A stretch of DNA of 64,000 nucleotides from Streptomyces sp. AC512_CC834 (GTDB taxonomy: Bacteria; Actinomycetota; Actinomycetes; Streptomycetales; Streptomycetaceae), in the NCBI RefSeq assembly GCF_019049325.1, contig NZ_JAGMUO010000065.1:496001-560000 (forward strand), read 5' to 3'. The translations under genes and the position numbers were made by a program. Below the pieces are notes generated by a model. It searched no databases. It saw only the letters and a program-made list of their open reading frames with translations, and was not told where the DNA came from. This document shows, one piece after another, positions 49,705 to 58,887 of this stretch (positions are counted from its first letter, which is position 1; every line of letters begins with the position of its first letter).

Positions 49705-50907
49705 ATGACGTTCTCCCTCGGCATCGTCGGTGCCGGCCAGTTCTCCGGACAGTTCGCCAGGCTGTTCCTGGCCCACCCGGGCGTGAGCGACGTATTCGTC
49801 ACCGACCTGCTGCCGGAACGGGCCGAGCGGCTCGCCGCCGCCGAAGGCCTCACCGGCACCTTCCCCGGCTACGAGGCGATGCTGGAGTCGGAGGCGGTCG
49901 ACGCCGTCGCGATCTTCACGCAGCGCTGGACCCACGGCCCGCTCGTGCTCCAGGCACTGGGCGCGGGCAAGCACGTGTACTCGGCGGTCCCCATGGCGGT
50001 CAGCACGCAGGAGATCGCGGAGATCATCGACGCGGTCAAGGCGACCGGGCTGACGTACATGATGGGTGAGACCAGCCAGTACAACCCGGCGACCGTGCAC
50101 GCCCGCAACAAGATCGCCGAGAACGCCTTCGGCCGGCTGTTCTACGCCGAGGGCGACTACGTGCATGACATGGACCTGGGCTTCTACGAGGCGTACCAGT
50201 ACAGCGGCGGGGAGGGGTGGAAGGCCACCGCGAGCTATCCGCCGCTGCTGTACCCGACGCACTCGGTGGGCGGGGTGCTGGGCGCCTGGCGGACGCACGC
50301 GGTCAGCGTCTCCGCGCTCGGGGTGGTGGACGAGCGCGGGGACGGGGTCTTCGACCGGTCGGTCAGCCGGTTCGACAACGACGTCTCCAACGCGACCGCG
50401 CTCTTCGAGGTGGCGGGCGGCGGGTCGTTCCGTACGAACGAGTTCCGCCGGGTCGGCTACCCCTCGCACATCCGGGAGTCCCGCTTCCGGTTCTTCGGCA
50501 CCGAGGCGAGCATGGAGCAGCTCGCCACGGTGGCGCTGTGGCAGGACAAGACCGGGGTGGAGGACATCAGCGAGCTGCTGGAGCCCAAGCCCACCACGTC
50601 CCCCGACGACCCCTCGCTCCAGCACGTCGCGCCCGAGCTGCGGGCGGCCTTCACCTCGGGTTCGGCGCCGGTGCACGACCGGGCGCGGCTGCCGCGGGTG
50701 TTCGACCGGATGCACAACGGCCACGAGGGCAGCCACCACTTCCTGGCGGACGACTTCGTGCGGGCGGTCAACTCCCGGACCCTGCCGTCCGTGAACGCGT
50801 GGGTCGCGGCCCGCTACACCCTGCCGGGCATCGTCGCGCACGAGTCCGCGCGGCAGGGCGGGGTGCGGCTGGAGATACCCGACTTCGGGGACGCGCCCGA
50901 GCTGTGA
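49705..50907 (+). CDS. Gfo/Idh/MocA-family sugar oxidoreductase
   Basis: 400 residues from the ATG at 49705, 27 bp after the relic stop. The Rossmann site is SLGIVGAGQFSGQFARLF; the usual E-K-P motif is replaced by GKHVYSAVPMAVSTQ, so the catalytic Lys is missing at that place; MMGETSQYNPATVHARNKI follows. A long C-terminal domain contains YPPLLYPTHSVGGVLG. It is intact, in contrast to its neighbours. In intact relatives such enzymes are encoded with a sugar ABC transporter and ROK regulator. Confidence 0.88.
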   Translation: MTFSLGIVGAGQFSGQFARLFLAHPGVSDVFVTDLLPERAERLAAAEGLTGTFPGYEAMLESEAVDAVAIFTQRWTHGPLVLQALGAGKHVYSAVPMAVSTQEIAEIIDAVKATGLTYMMGETSQYNPATVHARNKIAENAFGRLFYAEGDYVHDMDLGFYEAYQYSGGEGWKATASYPPLLYPTHSVGGVLGAWRTHAVSVSALGVVDERGDGVFDRSVSRFDNDVSNATALFEVAGGGSFRTNEFRRVGYPSHIRESRFRFFGTEASMEQLATVALWQDKTGVEDISELLEPKPTTSPDDPSLQHVAPELRAAFTSGSAPVHDRARLPRVFDRMHNGHEGSHHFLADDFVRAVNSRTLPSVNAWVAARYTLPGIVAHESARQGGVRLEIPDFGDAPEL

Positions 50908-50938
50908 CGCGGGTGCGTGAGCCGGGCGCCCGCGTGCG

Positions 50939-51800
50939 TCAGGTGCCGGTGGAAGGTACGGGCGCGGCTTGGTCGCCGTCCGAGGCCGTGCCGTCGGACT
51001 CGTTCAGCGCCCGTCGGAAGCCGGTGTTGACCGCGGTCAGGCCGCCGTCGACCGCCAGGGTGGTCCCGGTGATCCAGGCGGCGTCGCGCGAGGCGAGGAA
51101 GGCGACGGCCGCCGCGATGTCCTCGGGCTCGCCGACCCGCCCCAGCGGGTACAGCGCCCGCACCGCCGCCAGTTCCTCGTCCCGGCCCTCCCAGGCGGTG
51201 GTGCGCACCGTGCCCGGTGTCACGAGGTTGACCCGGACACCGCGCGGGGCGGCGTGTCCGGCGAGGGTGCGGGTCAGCGAGGCGAGGCCCGCCTTGGCCG
51301 CGCTGTAGGCGTGGTTGCCGAAGTCCTGGACGCCGTTGACCGAGCCGATGCTCACGATCGCGCCGCGTCCCGAGGCCGCCAGGTGGGGCAGCGCGGCCCG
51401 GCAGCAGCGGTAGGCGCCGGTGAGAGTGACGTCGAGGTCGCGGGCCCAGACGTCGTCCGGTTCGTCCTCGAAGAGCGGGGCGTCGGGCGCGCAGGCGCAG
51501 GCGTTGTTGACCAGTACGTCGAGGGCGCCGAAGGTGTCCACGGCGTGGGCGACGGCCGCCTCGACGGACGCCCGGTCGCTCACGTCGCAGGCGAACGCCT
51601 CGACGGGCGAGACCCCCTTGCGCCGGGTCCGCCGGGTCTGCCATTTCCGCCGCCGTCCGCCGCGCCGCGGCGAGGTCGATGTCGGTCAGCAGCACCCTCG
51701 CCCCCTCCGTGGCGAGCCGGCGCGCGATGGCCGCGCCGATGCCACGGGCCGCGCCCGTCACGAGTACCGCGTGATCCGTGAAACGCCTGGTGTCCGTCAT
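50939..51800 (-). pseudogene. SDR family oxidoreductase with a one-base frameshift
   Basis: The first ~60 codons (MTDTRRFTDHAVLVTGAARG, then RVLLTDIDLAAARRTAAEM) run in one frame and the rest (VEAFACDVSDRASVEAAVAHA to the stop) in another. The break is at a run of five C (51613-51617, G on the coding strand). Removing one base joins the parts into a normal 286-residue SDR with the Gly-rich motif, NNAC, catalytic Ser (VSIGSVNG) and Y-x3-K (YSAAK). It is either a real mutation or a sequencing slip in the homopolymer. Confidence 0.85.
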
Positions 51801-51850
51801 GGGCCAGACGGTAGTACCGCGACGATCACAGGGGCAGATACCGTGCGGCC

Positions 51851-52390
51851 ATGTCCGAGTTCCTGCAGCAACTCCCCGCGCTCATAGGTGTCGTCATCGG
51901 TGCGCTCGGTTCGTATCTCGCCGTGGTCCGCAGCGACCGGGCCCGGTTCCGCCGTGAGACGGCGGCCCGCTGGGAGGAGCGCAGGCTCGCCGTGTACGCC
52001 GACTACGCGCGCACGCTGAAGACCTCCGTCACGCTGACGTACCGGGTCGCCGCCCACCTCGGCAACGACCCGCACCCGCATCCGCTCACTCCCGAGGAGG
52101 CCGCCCGCCCCCAGGCCGAGGCCGCCCTCGCCCGGGACCCGGCCGGCGAGGCGCTGATCCTGCTGGGCAGCCGGGAGGTGGTGGAGAAGGCGCGGGTCTG
52201 GGTGGTGGCGGCGATGGAGATGGAGCGCTTCCTGCGCGATCGGACGCACGATCCGCAGGCCTGGCGGACCCTGCTGGAACGGCAGCGCGCCGCACGTGAG
52301 GGCTACTACACGGCCGTACGGCAGGACCTGGCCCTGCCGCCCGGGCACGGCGCCCGGTGGCCGCTGCCACCGGTCAGCGGTAACCGGTGA
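51851..52390 (+). CDS. hypothetical protein with one N-terminal membrane helix
   Basis: 179 residues. Residues ~8-27 (LPALIGVVIGALGSYLAVV) form one helix, followed by a long Arg/Glu-rich helical domain (RRETAARWEERRLAVYADYAR, then EVVEKARVWVVAAMEMERFLR). No family name is recognised; small proteins of this layout are common in Streptomyces. It overlaps the end of the convergent SDR gene by 17 bp. Confidence 0.75.
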   Translation: MSEFLQQLPALIGVVIGALGSYLAVVRSDRARFRRETAARWEERRLAVYADYARTLKTSVTLTYRVAAHLGNDPHPHPLTPEEAARPQAEAALARDPAGEALILLGSREVVEKARVWVVAAMEMERFLRDRTHDPQAWRTLLERQRAAREGYYTAVRQDLALPPGHGARWPLPPVSGNR

Positions 52391-53300
52391 CGTCGGCCTG
52401 CTTGTCCGGGTCCTGGACCTCGACGAGATAGCGCCAGGCGTCCGGGCGGCTGCCGTCGAGGTCGGTGAAGCCGTACTCCTGGGCGAGACCGCCGCTGGAG
52501 AGGGACTGTCCGTTGAAGCGGGCCACGCCCGGGTCGGCTGCGAGGGCCGTGACCGCGCGGCCGACGTAGCGGGGCGACTCGGAGATGGCGAAGTGCGGGA
52601 CGCGGTCGAGGGCGTCGCGCCAGTTCTCCTCGCGTACGCCGAAGTGGTCGAGCATGATCTCCGAGCGCAGCCAGCCGGGGGTCAGCGCGAGGGCGGTGGC
52701 GCCGCGCGGCCCCACCTCGTGCCCGAGGGAGAAGGCCATGCGCAGGACGGACGCCTTGGCGAGGTCGTAGAAGAAGGAGTTGCGGTAGTGGGCGCGGTTG
52801 TAGTCGTCGGTGCCGTCGGTGACCTCGACGACCAGTCCGCCGGGGCGGCGCAGCAGCAGCGGCAGGGCGTGGTGGCTGGTGATGGCGTGGGTCTCGACCG
52901 CGAGCCGCAGGAGCCTGAGCCCGTTGTCGAGGTCGTGCTCCCAGACGGGGCTGTCCCACTCGAAGAGGGTCTCGCCGCCCCAGATGTCGTTGACCAGGAT
53001 GTCGAGGCGGGCCTGTTCGCGGGCGACGCGGTCGACGAGCGTGGCGACCTGCGCCGGGTCGAGGTGGTCGGCGGGTACGGCGATGCCGTGGCCGCCGGCC
53101 TCGGTGACCAGGTCGGCGGTGTCCTCGATGGTCTCGGGGCGGTCGTACTCCGAGCGCCGGGCGCGGGTGCTGCGGCCGGTGACGTAGACGGTGGCGCCGG
53201 CCGCGCCCAGTTCGACGGCGATGCCCCGTCCGGCGCCTCGGGTCGCTCCGGCGACCAGTGCGACCCTGCCTGCCAGCGGACCTTTCGATGACCCTGTCAT
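52374..53300 (-). CDS. SDR family oxidoreductase
   Basis: 308 residues. The cofactor motif is VALVAGATRGAGRGIAVEL with TGRST suggesting NADP; the NNAG position reads DILVNDIWGG; the Y-x3-K position reads FFYDLAKASVLRMAF. The unusual segment YDRPETIEDTADLV and the Trp-rich central part are those of the SDR subgroup related to human DHRS1. The substrate is unknown. Its end overlaps the convergent membrane protein gene. Confidence 0.9.
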   Translation of the reverse strand: MTGSSKGPLAGRVALVAGATRGAGRGIAVELGAAGATVYVTGRSTRARRSEYDRPETIEDTADLVTEAGGHGIAVPADHLDPAQVATLVDRVAREQARLDILVNDIWGGETLFEWDSPVWEHDLDNGLRLLRLAVETHAITSHHALPLLLRRPGGLVVEVTDGTDDYNRAHYRNSFFYDLAKASVLRMAFSLGHEVGPRGATALALTPGWLRSEIMLDHFGVREENWRDALDRVPHFAISESPRYVGRAVTALAADPGVARFNGQSLSSGGLAQEYGFTDLDGSRPDAWRYLVEVQDPDKQADVTGYR

Positions 53301-53464
53301 GTCCGGCTTCCGTTCCTCTCCCTCACGGTCCGCACGGGCTCACGTCCCGCACGAGCGATGTCGTGTTCGAGGGTGCCCGGGAAGCCGGACATCTTCTGTC
53401 ACCTATACCGCGTGTCCCGCCGCGATCCTGAATGCGGCCGACGCGGCAGGCTCGGCCGAGGCGG

Positions 53465-54094
53465 TCAGTGCCCTCGCTTGATCCATTCCTCCAGGTGCGG
53501 GGCCTCGGCGCCGATGGTCGTGGAGTCGCCGTGACCGGTGCGGACCTCCGTCTCGGGCGGCAGGACCAGCAGCCGGTCGCGGATCGAGTCGATGATGGTC
53601 GGGAAGTCGGAGTAGGAGCGGCCGGTGGCGCCGGGTCCGCCCTGGAAGAGGGTGTCGCCGGTGAAGACGGTGCCGAGGCCCGGGTCGTAGAGGCAGACCG
53701 CGCCGGGTGCGTGGCCCGGGGTGTGCAGGACGGTCAGGTCGGCGCCGGCGGCCTCGATGACGAGGTCGTCGGTCAGCCAGGCGTCGGGGTCCCGGTCGGG
53801 GTGGGTCTGCCGCCACAGGGGCAGGTCGTCGCGGTGCAGCCAGATGGTGGCGCCGGTGCGCTCGGCGAGCGCGGGCGCGGCGCCCACGTGGTCGTTGTGG
53901 GCGTGGGTGCACACGATGGCGGTCAGCCGCCGGTCCCCGACGGCCTCGGCGATCGCGTCGGCGTCGTGGGCGGCGTCGATGACGACGACCTCGTGGTCGT
54001 CGCCGACGATCCAGACGTTGTTGTCGACGTCCCAGGTGCCGCCGTCGAGGCTGAACTGTCCGGAGGTGACGAGGCGTTCGACGCGGGCGGCCAT
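53465..54094 (-). CDS. MBL-fold metallo-hydrolase (glyoxalase II-like)
   Basis: 209 residues from the ATG at 54094, which shares one base with the dehydrogenase stop; a GTG at 54097 is an alternative. The metal motif is CTHAHNDHVGAA, with TPGHAPGAVCLY and FTGDTLFQGGPGATG giving the remaining ligands. It is translationally coupled to the S-(hydroxymethyl)mycothiol dehydrogenase gene and should hydrolyse the S-acyl-mycothiol product, in the role glyoxalase II or S-formylglutathione hydrolase has elsewhere. Confidence 0.9.
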   Translation of the reverse strand: MAARVERLVTSGQFSLDGGTWDVDNNVWIVGDDHEVVVIDAAHDADAIAEAVGDRRLTAIVCTHAHNDHVGAAPALAERTGATIWLHRDDLPLWRQTHPDRDPDAWLTDDLVIEAAGADLTVLHTPGHAPGAVCLYDPGLGTVFTGDTLFQGGPGATGRSYSDFPTIIDSIRDRLLVLPPETEVRTGHGDSTTIGAEAPHLEEWIKRGH

Positions 54095-55182
54095 CACAGC
54101 ACCACCACCGAACGCAGCACGTCGCCGGCGTGCATCCGGTCGAAGGCCTGCTCCACCTGGTCCAGTTGAATGGTCTCGGTGACGAACTTGCCGAGGTCCA
54201 GGCGGCCCTGGAGGTGGAGGTCGATGAGCATCGAGAAGTCGCGGGAGGGCAGGCAGTCGCCGTACCAGGACGACTTGAGGGAGCCGCCGCGCCCGAAGAC
54301 GTCAAGGAGCGGCAGCTCCAGCTTCATCTCGGGGGTGGGTACGCCGACGAGGACGACGGTGCCGGCCAGGTCGCGGGCGTAGAAGGCCTGCCGGTAGGTC
54401 TCGGGGCGGCCGACGGCCTCGATGACGACGTCGGCGCCGAAGCCGCCGGTGAGTTCGCGGATCGCCTCGACGGGGTCGTTCTCGCGGGAGTTGACGGTGT
54501 GGGTGGCGCCCATGGAGCGGGCGGTCTCCAGCTTGCGGTCGTCGATGTCGACGGCGATGACCTTCGAGGCGCCCGCCAGGTACGATCCGGCGATCGCCGC
54601 GTCGCCGACGCCGCCGCAGCCGATGACGGCGACCGTGTCGCCGCGGCCGACGTTGCCGGTGTTGATCGCGGCGCCGATGCCGGCCATCACCCCGCAGCCC
54701 AGCAGGCCGGCCACCTCGGCGGAGACGGCGGGGTCGACCTTGGTGCACTGTCCGGCGGCGACCAGGGTCTTCTCGGCGAAGGCGCCGATGCCGAGGGCCG
54801 GGGAGAGCTCCTGGCCGGTGGCGGCGACGGTCATCCTCTGCTCGGCGTTGTGGGTGTCGAAGCAGTACCAGGGCCGCCCGCGCAGACAGGCCCGGCACTT
54901 GCCGCACACGGCACGCCAGTTGAGGATCACGAAGTCGCCGGGGGCCACGTCGGTGACGCCGGCGCCGACGGACTCCACGACGCCCGCGGCCTCGTGGCCG
55001 AGCAGGAAGGGGAAGTCGTCACTGATGCCACCCTGCTTGTAGTGCAGGTCGGTGTGGCACACCCCGCAGGCCTGGATCTTGACCACGGCCTCGCCCGGGC
55101 CGGGATCGGGCACGACGATCGTCTCGATCCGCACCGGCTCGTCCTTGCCCGGTGCGATCACGCCGCGTACTTCCTGCGCCAT
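54094..55182 (-). CDS. S-(hydroxymethyl)mycothiol dehydrogenase (mycothiol-dependent formaldehyde dehydrogenase)
   Basis: 362 residues of the class III-like zinc alcohol dehydrogenase family. Catalytic-zinc ligands start with ACGVCHTDLHYK and FLLGHEAAGVVE. The structural-zinc loop is CGKCRACLRGRPWYC. The NAD site is VAVIGCGGVGDAAIAGSYL with VDIDDRK. The pattern NWRAVCGKC and the length match the actinobacterial MscR/AdhE2 enzyme that oxidises the formaldehyde-mycothiol adduct. It is the first gene of a two-gene detoxification operon with the MBL hydrolase. Confidence 0.93.
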   Translation of the reverse strand: MAQEVRGVIAPGKDEPVRIETIVVPDPGPGEAVVKIQACGVCHTDLHYKQGGISDDFPFLLGHEAAGVVESVGAGVTDVAPGDFVILNWRAVCGKCRACLRGRPWYCFDTHNAEQRMTVAATGQELSPALGIGAFAEKTLVAAGQCTKVDPAVSAEVAGLLGCGVMAGIGAAINTGNVGRGDTVAVIGCGGVGDAAIAGSYLAGASKVIAVDIDDRKLETARSMGATHTVNSRENDPVEAIRELTGGFGADVVIEAVGRPETYRQAFYARDLAGTVVLVGVPTPEMKLELPLLDVFGRGGSLKSSWYGDCLPSRDFSMLIDLHLQGRLDLGKFVTETIQLDQVEQAFDRMHAGDVLRSVVVL

Positions 55183-55350
55183 GGTCCTGACCCCTTCCTC
55201 GGCCGTTCAGCATTCCCCCAGACCCTACGCGCAAGTGATCGGGAAGGGGCAGGTGACAGGGCGGTTCGCGGGGTGCCGGTGGCCGCCCGCACACCGGCGG
55301 GTCGTGCCGCCGGGCGCCCACGTAGCCTGAGTGCCTCGTCCGCATGCCAT

Positions 55351-55410
55351 GCCGTGTCATCCAGTGCCGTGTCATGCAGTGCCGTGTCATGCGGTGCCGT
55401 GTCATGCCGG
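55351..55410. repeat. 15-bp tandem repeat, four copies, in a divergent promoter
   Basis: GCCGTGTCATGCAGT-like units start at 55351, 55366, 55381 and 55396. They lie between the dehydrogenase start (55182) and the ABC exporter start (55439). An open frame through them gives a Cys/His/Pro-rich peptide, but the exporter's true start with its own ribosome site lies after the array. Confidence 0.88.
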
Positions 55411-55438
55411 CCTTGCCTTGCCGTGCCGAAGGAGCAAC

Positions 55439-57193
55439 GTGACCACCGCAGAGCCGGAGACCGTTCAGCCCGCCTGGCGGCTGCTCCTGTCGTACGTACG
55501 GCCGCACCGCACGGCCCTGTTCGCGGGCGCACTGCTCTCGCTGGTCACGGGCGCCACGGGGCTGCTGCTGCCGCTGGTGGCGCGGGAGCTGATCGACGAC
55601 CTGTCCCACGACCGGACCATCACCGGTGCCCTGCTGGCCATGTCGGGGCTCGTGGTCGCCAACACGGCGCTGGGCGCGCTGGGTTCGTACGTGCTGCGGC
55701 GCACGGCGGAGTCGGTGGTCCTCGGGGCGCGGCGCACCCTGTCGTCGTATCTGCTGCGGCTGCGGATCACGGCGGTGGACCGCACCGAGCCCGGCGACCT
55801 GATGGCGCGGATCACCTCCGACACGACCCTGCTGCGCGAGGTCACCACCGACTCCCTCATCGGCTTCGGCACCGGCGGGCTCACGCTGGTGGCGACGCTG
55901 GTGATGATGGGCGTGGTCGACCCGGTGCTGCTCGGGGTCACGCTGGCGGTGGTGCTGGGGGCCGGGACCGTGCTGGGTCTGATCGTGCCGCGCATCAACC
56001 GCGCGAGCCGGCAGGCGCAGGACGCGGTGGGCGTGATGGGTGCCGCGCTGGAGCGGATCCTCGGCGCGCTGCGCACGGTGAAGGCGTCTGGTGCCGAGCC
56101 CCGGGAGGAGCGGGCGCTGCACGAGGCCGCCGAGGAGTCGTGGCGGCAGAGTGTGCGCGCCGCGAAGTGGTCGGCCGCCGCGGGCAACACGGCCGGTCTC
56201 GCGATGCAGATCGCCTTCATCACGGTGCTCGCGGTGGGCGGGGCGCGGGTGGCGACGGGGGCGATCGACGTGGGCACGCTGGTCGCGTTCCTGCTGTTCG
56301 TCTTCTATCTGATGTCGCCGATCCAGCAGGTCGTCGGCGCGATCACGCAGTACCAGACGGGCCGGGCGGCGCTGAGCCGCATCCAGGACGCGCTGCGCCT
56401 GCCCGCGGAGCCGCAGGCCCGGCCGGTGCCGCTGCCGTCGCCGGGCGCGCAGCCGGCGTCCGTCGCCTTCCACGACGTCCGCTTCCGCTACGCCGACGAT
56501 CTGCCGTACATCCACCACGGGGTGAGCTTCGAGGTCCCGGCCCGGGGGATGACGGCGTTCGTCGGACCGTCCGGCGCGGGCAAGACCACCGTCTTCTCCC
56601 TCATCGAGCGGTTCTACGACCCGGGTTCCGGGGAGATCACGCTGGACGGCCGGAGCCTCGCGGACTGGGAACTGGCCTCGCTGCGGGCCGCGATCGGCTA
56701 TGTGGAGCAGGACGCCCCGGTGCTGTCCGGCTCCCTGCGGGACAACCTGCTGCTGGGCAACCCGGAGGCGGACGAGGGCGCCGTCGCCGCCGTGCTGAAG
56801 ACGACCCGTCTCGACGGTCTGGTGGGCCGGTTGCCGAACGGCCTGGACACGCTGGTGGGGCATCGCGGCACCAAGCTGTCCGGGGGTGAGCGCCAGCGGG
56901 TGGCCATCGCCCGAGCGCTGCTGCGCAGGCCGCGCCTGCTGCTGCTCGACGAAGCCACGTCGCAGTTGGACGCCGTGAACGAGGCGGCGCTGCGCGACAC
57001 GGTGGCCGACGTGGCCCGGACGACGACCGTGCTGGTGGTCGCGCACCGGCTGTCCACGGTGACGACGGCCGACCGGATCGTGGTGATGGACGCGGGGCGG
57101 GTCCGCGCGGTCGGTACGCACCGGGAGCTGGTGACCGCCGATCCGCTGTACGCGGAGCTGGCGGCCACCCAGTTCCTGGCGACCGGCGGCTGA
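55439..57193 (+). CDS. ABC transporter, fused permease and ATPase (exporter type)
   Basis: 584 residues from the GTG at 55439, with aaggag 6 bases upstream. Six membrane helices in the first ~320 residues; the ATPase domain has Walker A GPSGAGKTT, signature KLSGGERQRVAIARAL, Walker B LLLLDEATSQLDAV and VVAHRLSTVTTAD. It is a homodimeric type I exporter of unknown substrate, similar in layout to the one at 10.3-12.1 kb. No adjacent substrate gene. Confidence 0.93.
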   Translation: MTTAEPETVQPAWRLLLSYVRPHRTALFAGALLSLVTGATGLLLPLVARELIDDLSHDRTITGALLAMSGLVVANTALGALGSYVLRRTAESVVLGARRTLSSYLLRLRITAVDRTEPGDLMARITSDTTLLREVTTDSLIGFGTGGLTLVATLVMMGVVDPVLLGVTLAVVLGAGTVLGLIVPRINRASRQAQDAVGVMGAALERILGALRTVKASGAEPREERALHEAAEESWRQSVRAAKWSAAAGNTAGLAMQIAFITVLAVGGARVATGAIDVGTLVAFLLFVFYLMSPIQQVVGAITQYQTGRAALSRIQDALRLPAEPQARPVPLPSPGAQPASVAFHDVRFRYADDLPYIHHGVSFEVPARGMTAFVGPSGAGKTTVFSLIERFYDPGSGEITLDGRSLADWELASLRAAIGYVEQDAPVLSGSLRDNLLLGNPEADEGAVAAVLKTTRLDGLVGRLPNGLDTLVGHRGTKLSGGERQRVAIARALLRRPRLLLLDEATSQLDAVNEAALRDTVADVARTTTVLVVAHRLSTVTTADRIVVMDAGRVRAVGTHRELVTADPLYAELAATQFLATGG

Positions 57194-57201
57194 CGCGGAC
57201 G

Positions 57202-57486
57202 TCAGCCCAGGGCGGGGACGGCGCCGAAGAGGGGCGAGACCAGGCCGGTGACCTGCTGAAGCTGTTCGAGGTCGTTGAGCCGGTTTAGCTGCTGCGACGG
57301 GAGCGGCATCCGCGCCCGGTCCTCGGCGGGCATGTCACTGACCGCGAGCGAGTCGAGGGTGTTCGCCACGCTGAGCTTCTCCGAGCCCAGCGCGCCCCCG
57401 CCGGCCGCACTCGCCATCGGGGCGGCGAGGCCGGTGACACCGGCGGCGAGCCCGACAACGGCGACGATACGTCGTGTTGAGATCAT
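57202..57486 (-). CDS. small secreted protein
   Basis: 94 residues. The signal peptide (STRRIVAVVGLAAGVTGLAA) ends near MASA-AGGG, leaving about 66 residues with no Cys: LGSEKLSVANTLDSLAVSDM, then PLPSQQLNRLNDLEQLQQV. It is exported by Sec and probably stays in the wall or medium. I do not recognise a function. It ends 9 bp after the convergent ABC exporter stop. Confidence 0.75.
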   Translation of the reverse strand: MISTRRIVAVVGLAAGVTGLAAPMASAAGGGALGSEKLSVANTLDSLAVSDMPAEDRARMPLPSQQLNRLNDLEQLQQVTGLVSPLFGAVPALG

Positions 57487-57659
57487 GTGCTGAGCAACGC
57501 CGGCGGGCCGGGGGCGGACACGGGCCGGCGGTGCGGCTCACCCGTGAGGACGAGTGTCACGGCCGCCGTTGCCGTGGGCGACGGGACGGAGGAAGCTCGA
57601 AGGAGAGGGCCACGGCGGCCCGTTCCCCCTTCGGGCCGCAGCCTTTCGAGGAGGTCGTC

Positions 57660-58025
57660 ATGAGCACCACGGCAGGCCCCGGCTTCGACACCGAAGCACT
57701 GCGCCGGGGCATCGAAGGCGAGACGGCGGCACCTCTGTTGTCGCTGTACGCGCGGGACGCGGAGGTCCGCGTCGTCGACCGGTACGACCAGCCAAGCCGC
57801 CCCAAGGTCCTGCGCGGCCGGGACGAGATCGCCGAGATGCTCGACGACGTCTACAGCCGCGACATGACGCACCGCATGGAGCGCTGCGTCGTCGAGGGCG
57901 ACCAGGTCGCGTTCAGCGAGGAGTGCACCTACCCGGACGGTGTGCGGGTCCTCGCCGAGTCGATGCTGGCGCTGCGGGACGGCAGGATCGCCGAGCAGAC
58001 CATCATCCAGGTCTGGGACGAGTAG
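57660..58025 (+). CDS. SnoaL-like / NTF2-fold protein
   Basis: 121 residues from the ATG at 57660, preceded by cgaggagg. LLSLYARDAEVRVVDRYDQP, LRGRDEIAEMLDDVYSRDM and GRIAEQTIIQVWDE fit the NTF2-like fold with a small-ligand pocket. It is monocistronic, and no enzymatic residue can be fixed. It is divergent from the small secreted protein gene. Confidence 0.85.
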   Translation: MSTTAGPGFDTEALRRGIEGETAAPLLSLYARDAEVRVVDRYDQPSRPKVLRGRDEIAEMLDDVYSRDMTHRMERCVVEGDQVAFSEECTYPDGVRVLAESMLALRDGRIAEQTIIQVWDE

Positions 58026-58174
58026 GACGGTCGGCCCGGGGCGGGCCTGGGCAACGAGATCGAGCGGCACCTGCCCGTCCCCGTACCGATGTGTGAGCCG
58101 GCCCGACAGGGGTAGTCGCCCGGCAACGGACGAGGCATGCATGTCCTTGGCACTACTCCCCCGGAAGGAGGTCC

Positions 58175-58330
58175 GTGACAGCGCACTCCAGAAGAAGCGT
58201 CCGGGCCGCTTCCTCCGACACGGAGCGGCCCGGTCCGCACCGGGCGGCGTCCTCACGGGCGCTGCCCGTCTCTCGTCCCGCAGCCGGGCGCGCGGTCCGG
58301 GTCCACCGGCGCTCCGCAATCAGCAGGTAA
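58175..58330 (+). CDS. possible short Arg-rich ORF behind a perfect ribosome site
   Basis: A GTG at 58175 follows ggaaggagg at ideal spacing and opens 51 codons rich in Arg, Ala and Ser, ending in TAA at 58328-58330. The ribosome site is the best in this 357-bp gap (58026-58382), but the peptide is low-complexity and its end overlaps the left arm of the MarR operator. It could be a leader peptide, a remnant or chance. The remainder of the gap shows no gene. Confidence 0.3.
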   Translation: MTAHSRRSVRAASSDTERPGPHRAASSRALPVSRPAAGRAVRVHRRSAISR

Positions 58331-58363
58331 AACTGTTCAGCCTCAACTGGACAGTCTTACCTG
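58324..58363. promoter_or_regulatory. MarR-type operator
   Basis: CAGGTAAAACTGT (58324-58336) and ACAGTCTTACCTG (58351-58363) form a 13-bp inverted repeat with one mismatch and a 14-bp spacer. It ends 19 bp before the MarR start, so it should overlap the promoter and allow autoregulation. It is AT-richer than its surroundings. Confidence 0.8.
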
Positions 58364-58382
58364 TCGAAATTACCGTGGACTC

Positions 58383-58874
58383 ATGGACGCGAACGCTTCG
58401 GGTCCCACCCCCTGCGGAAACATCTCCGACTCCGCCGCCCGTGCCGCGCGTGAGCTGCACGTGCTGTTCGGCCGACTGCGGCGGCGGATCCGGCAGGTCG
58501 CCCGGGACGAGGACCTCACCCCGTCCCAGGTCTCGGCCCTCACCCTGGTCGGCAAGCACGGCGCCGCGACCGCCGGCGCACTGGCGTCCGCCGAGGGCGT
58601 CCGTCCGCAGTCGATGGCGGCCACCCTGGTCGCGCTCGGCCGGCGCGGACTGATCCGCCGCAGCCCCGACCCCGGGGACGGGCGCCGCCGGCTCGTCACC
58701 CTCACCGAGGCGGGCCGGGCACGGATCGAGGGTGACCGGCAGGTCCGCCAGGAGTGGCTGGCCCGTGCCCTCCAGGACCGGTGCACCGACAAGGAGCGGG
58801 ACACGGTCCTCGAAGCGCTCGCCCTGCTGGACCGGCTGACCGGGCCGGACACCGGCGATTCCCCAACCCTTTGA
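58383..58874 (+). CDS. MarR family transcriptional regulator
   Basis: 163 residues. The winged HTH is visible: LTPSQVSALTLVGKHGAATAG, ALASAEGVRPQSMAATLVAL, GLIRRSPDPGDGRRRLVTLT. It lies 13 bp before an isochorismatase-family gene and probably controls the two-gene operon via the operator directly upstream. Confidence 0.92.
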   Translation: MDANASGPTPCGNISDSAARAARELHVLFGRLRRRIRQVARDEDLTPSQVSALTLVGKHGAATAGALASAEGVRPQSMAATLVALGRRGLIRRSPDPGDGRRRLVTLTEAGRARIEGDRQVRQEWLARALQDRCTDKERDTVLEALALLDRLTGPDTGDSPTL

Positions 58875-58887
58875 AAGGCACCACCTC

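Noticed and set aside
51600..51640. Programmed frameshift in the SDR gene
   Set aside because: There is a homopolymer but no slippery heptamer with a stimulatory structure, and no known SDR uses one. Mutation or sequencing error is simpler.
55331..55438. Cys/His/Pro-rich N-terminus for the second ABC exporter
   Set aside because: It translates the 15-bp repeat. The GTG at 55439 has an ideal ribosome site, so the extension is unlikely.
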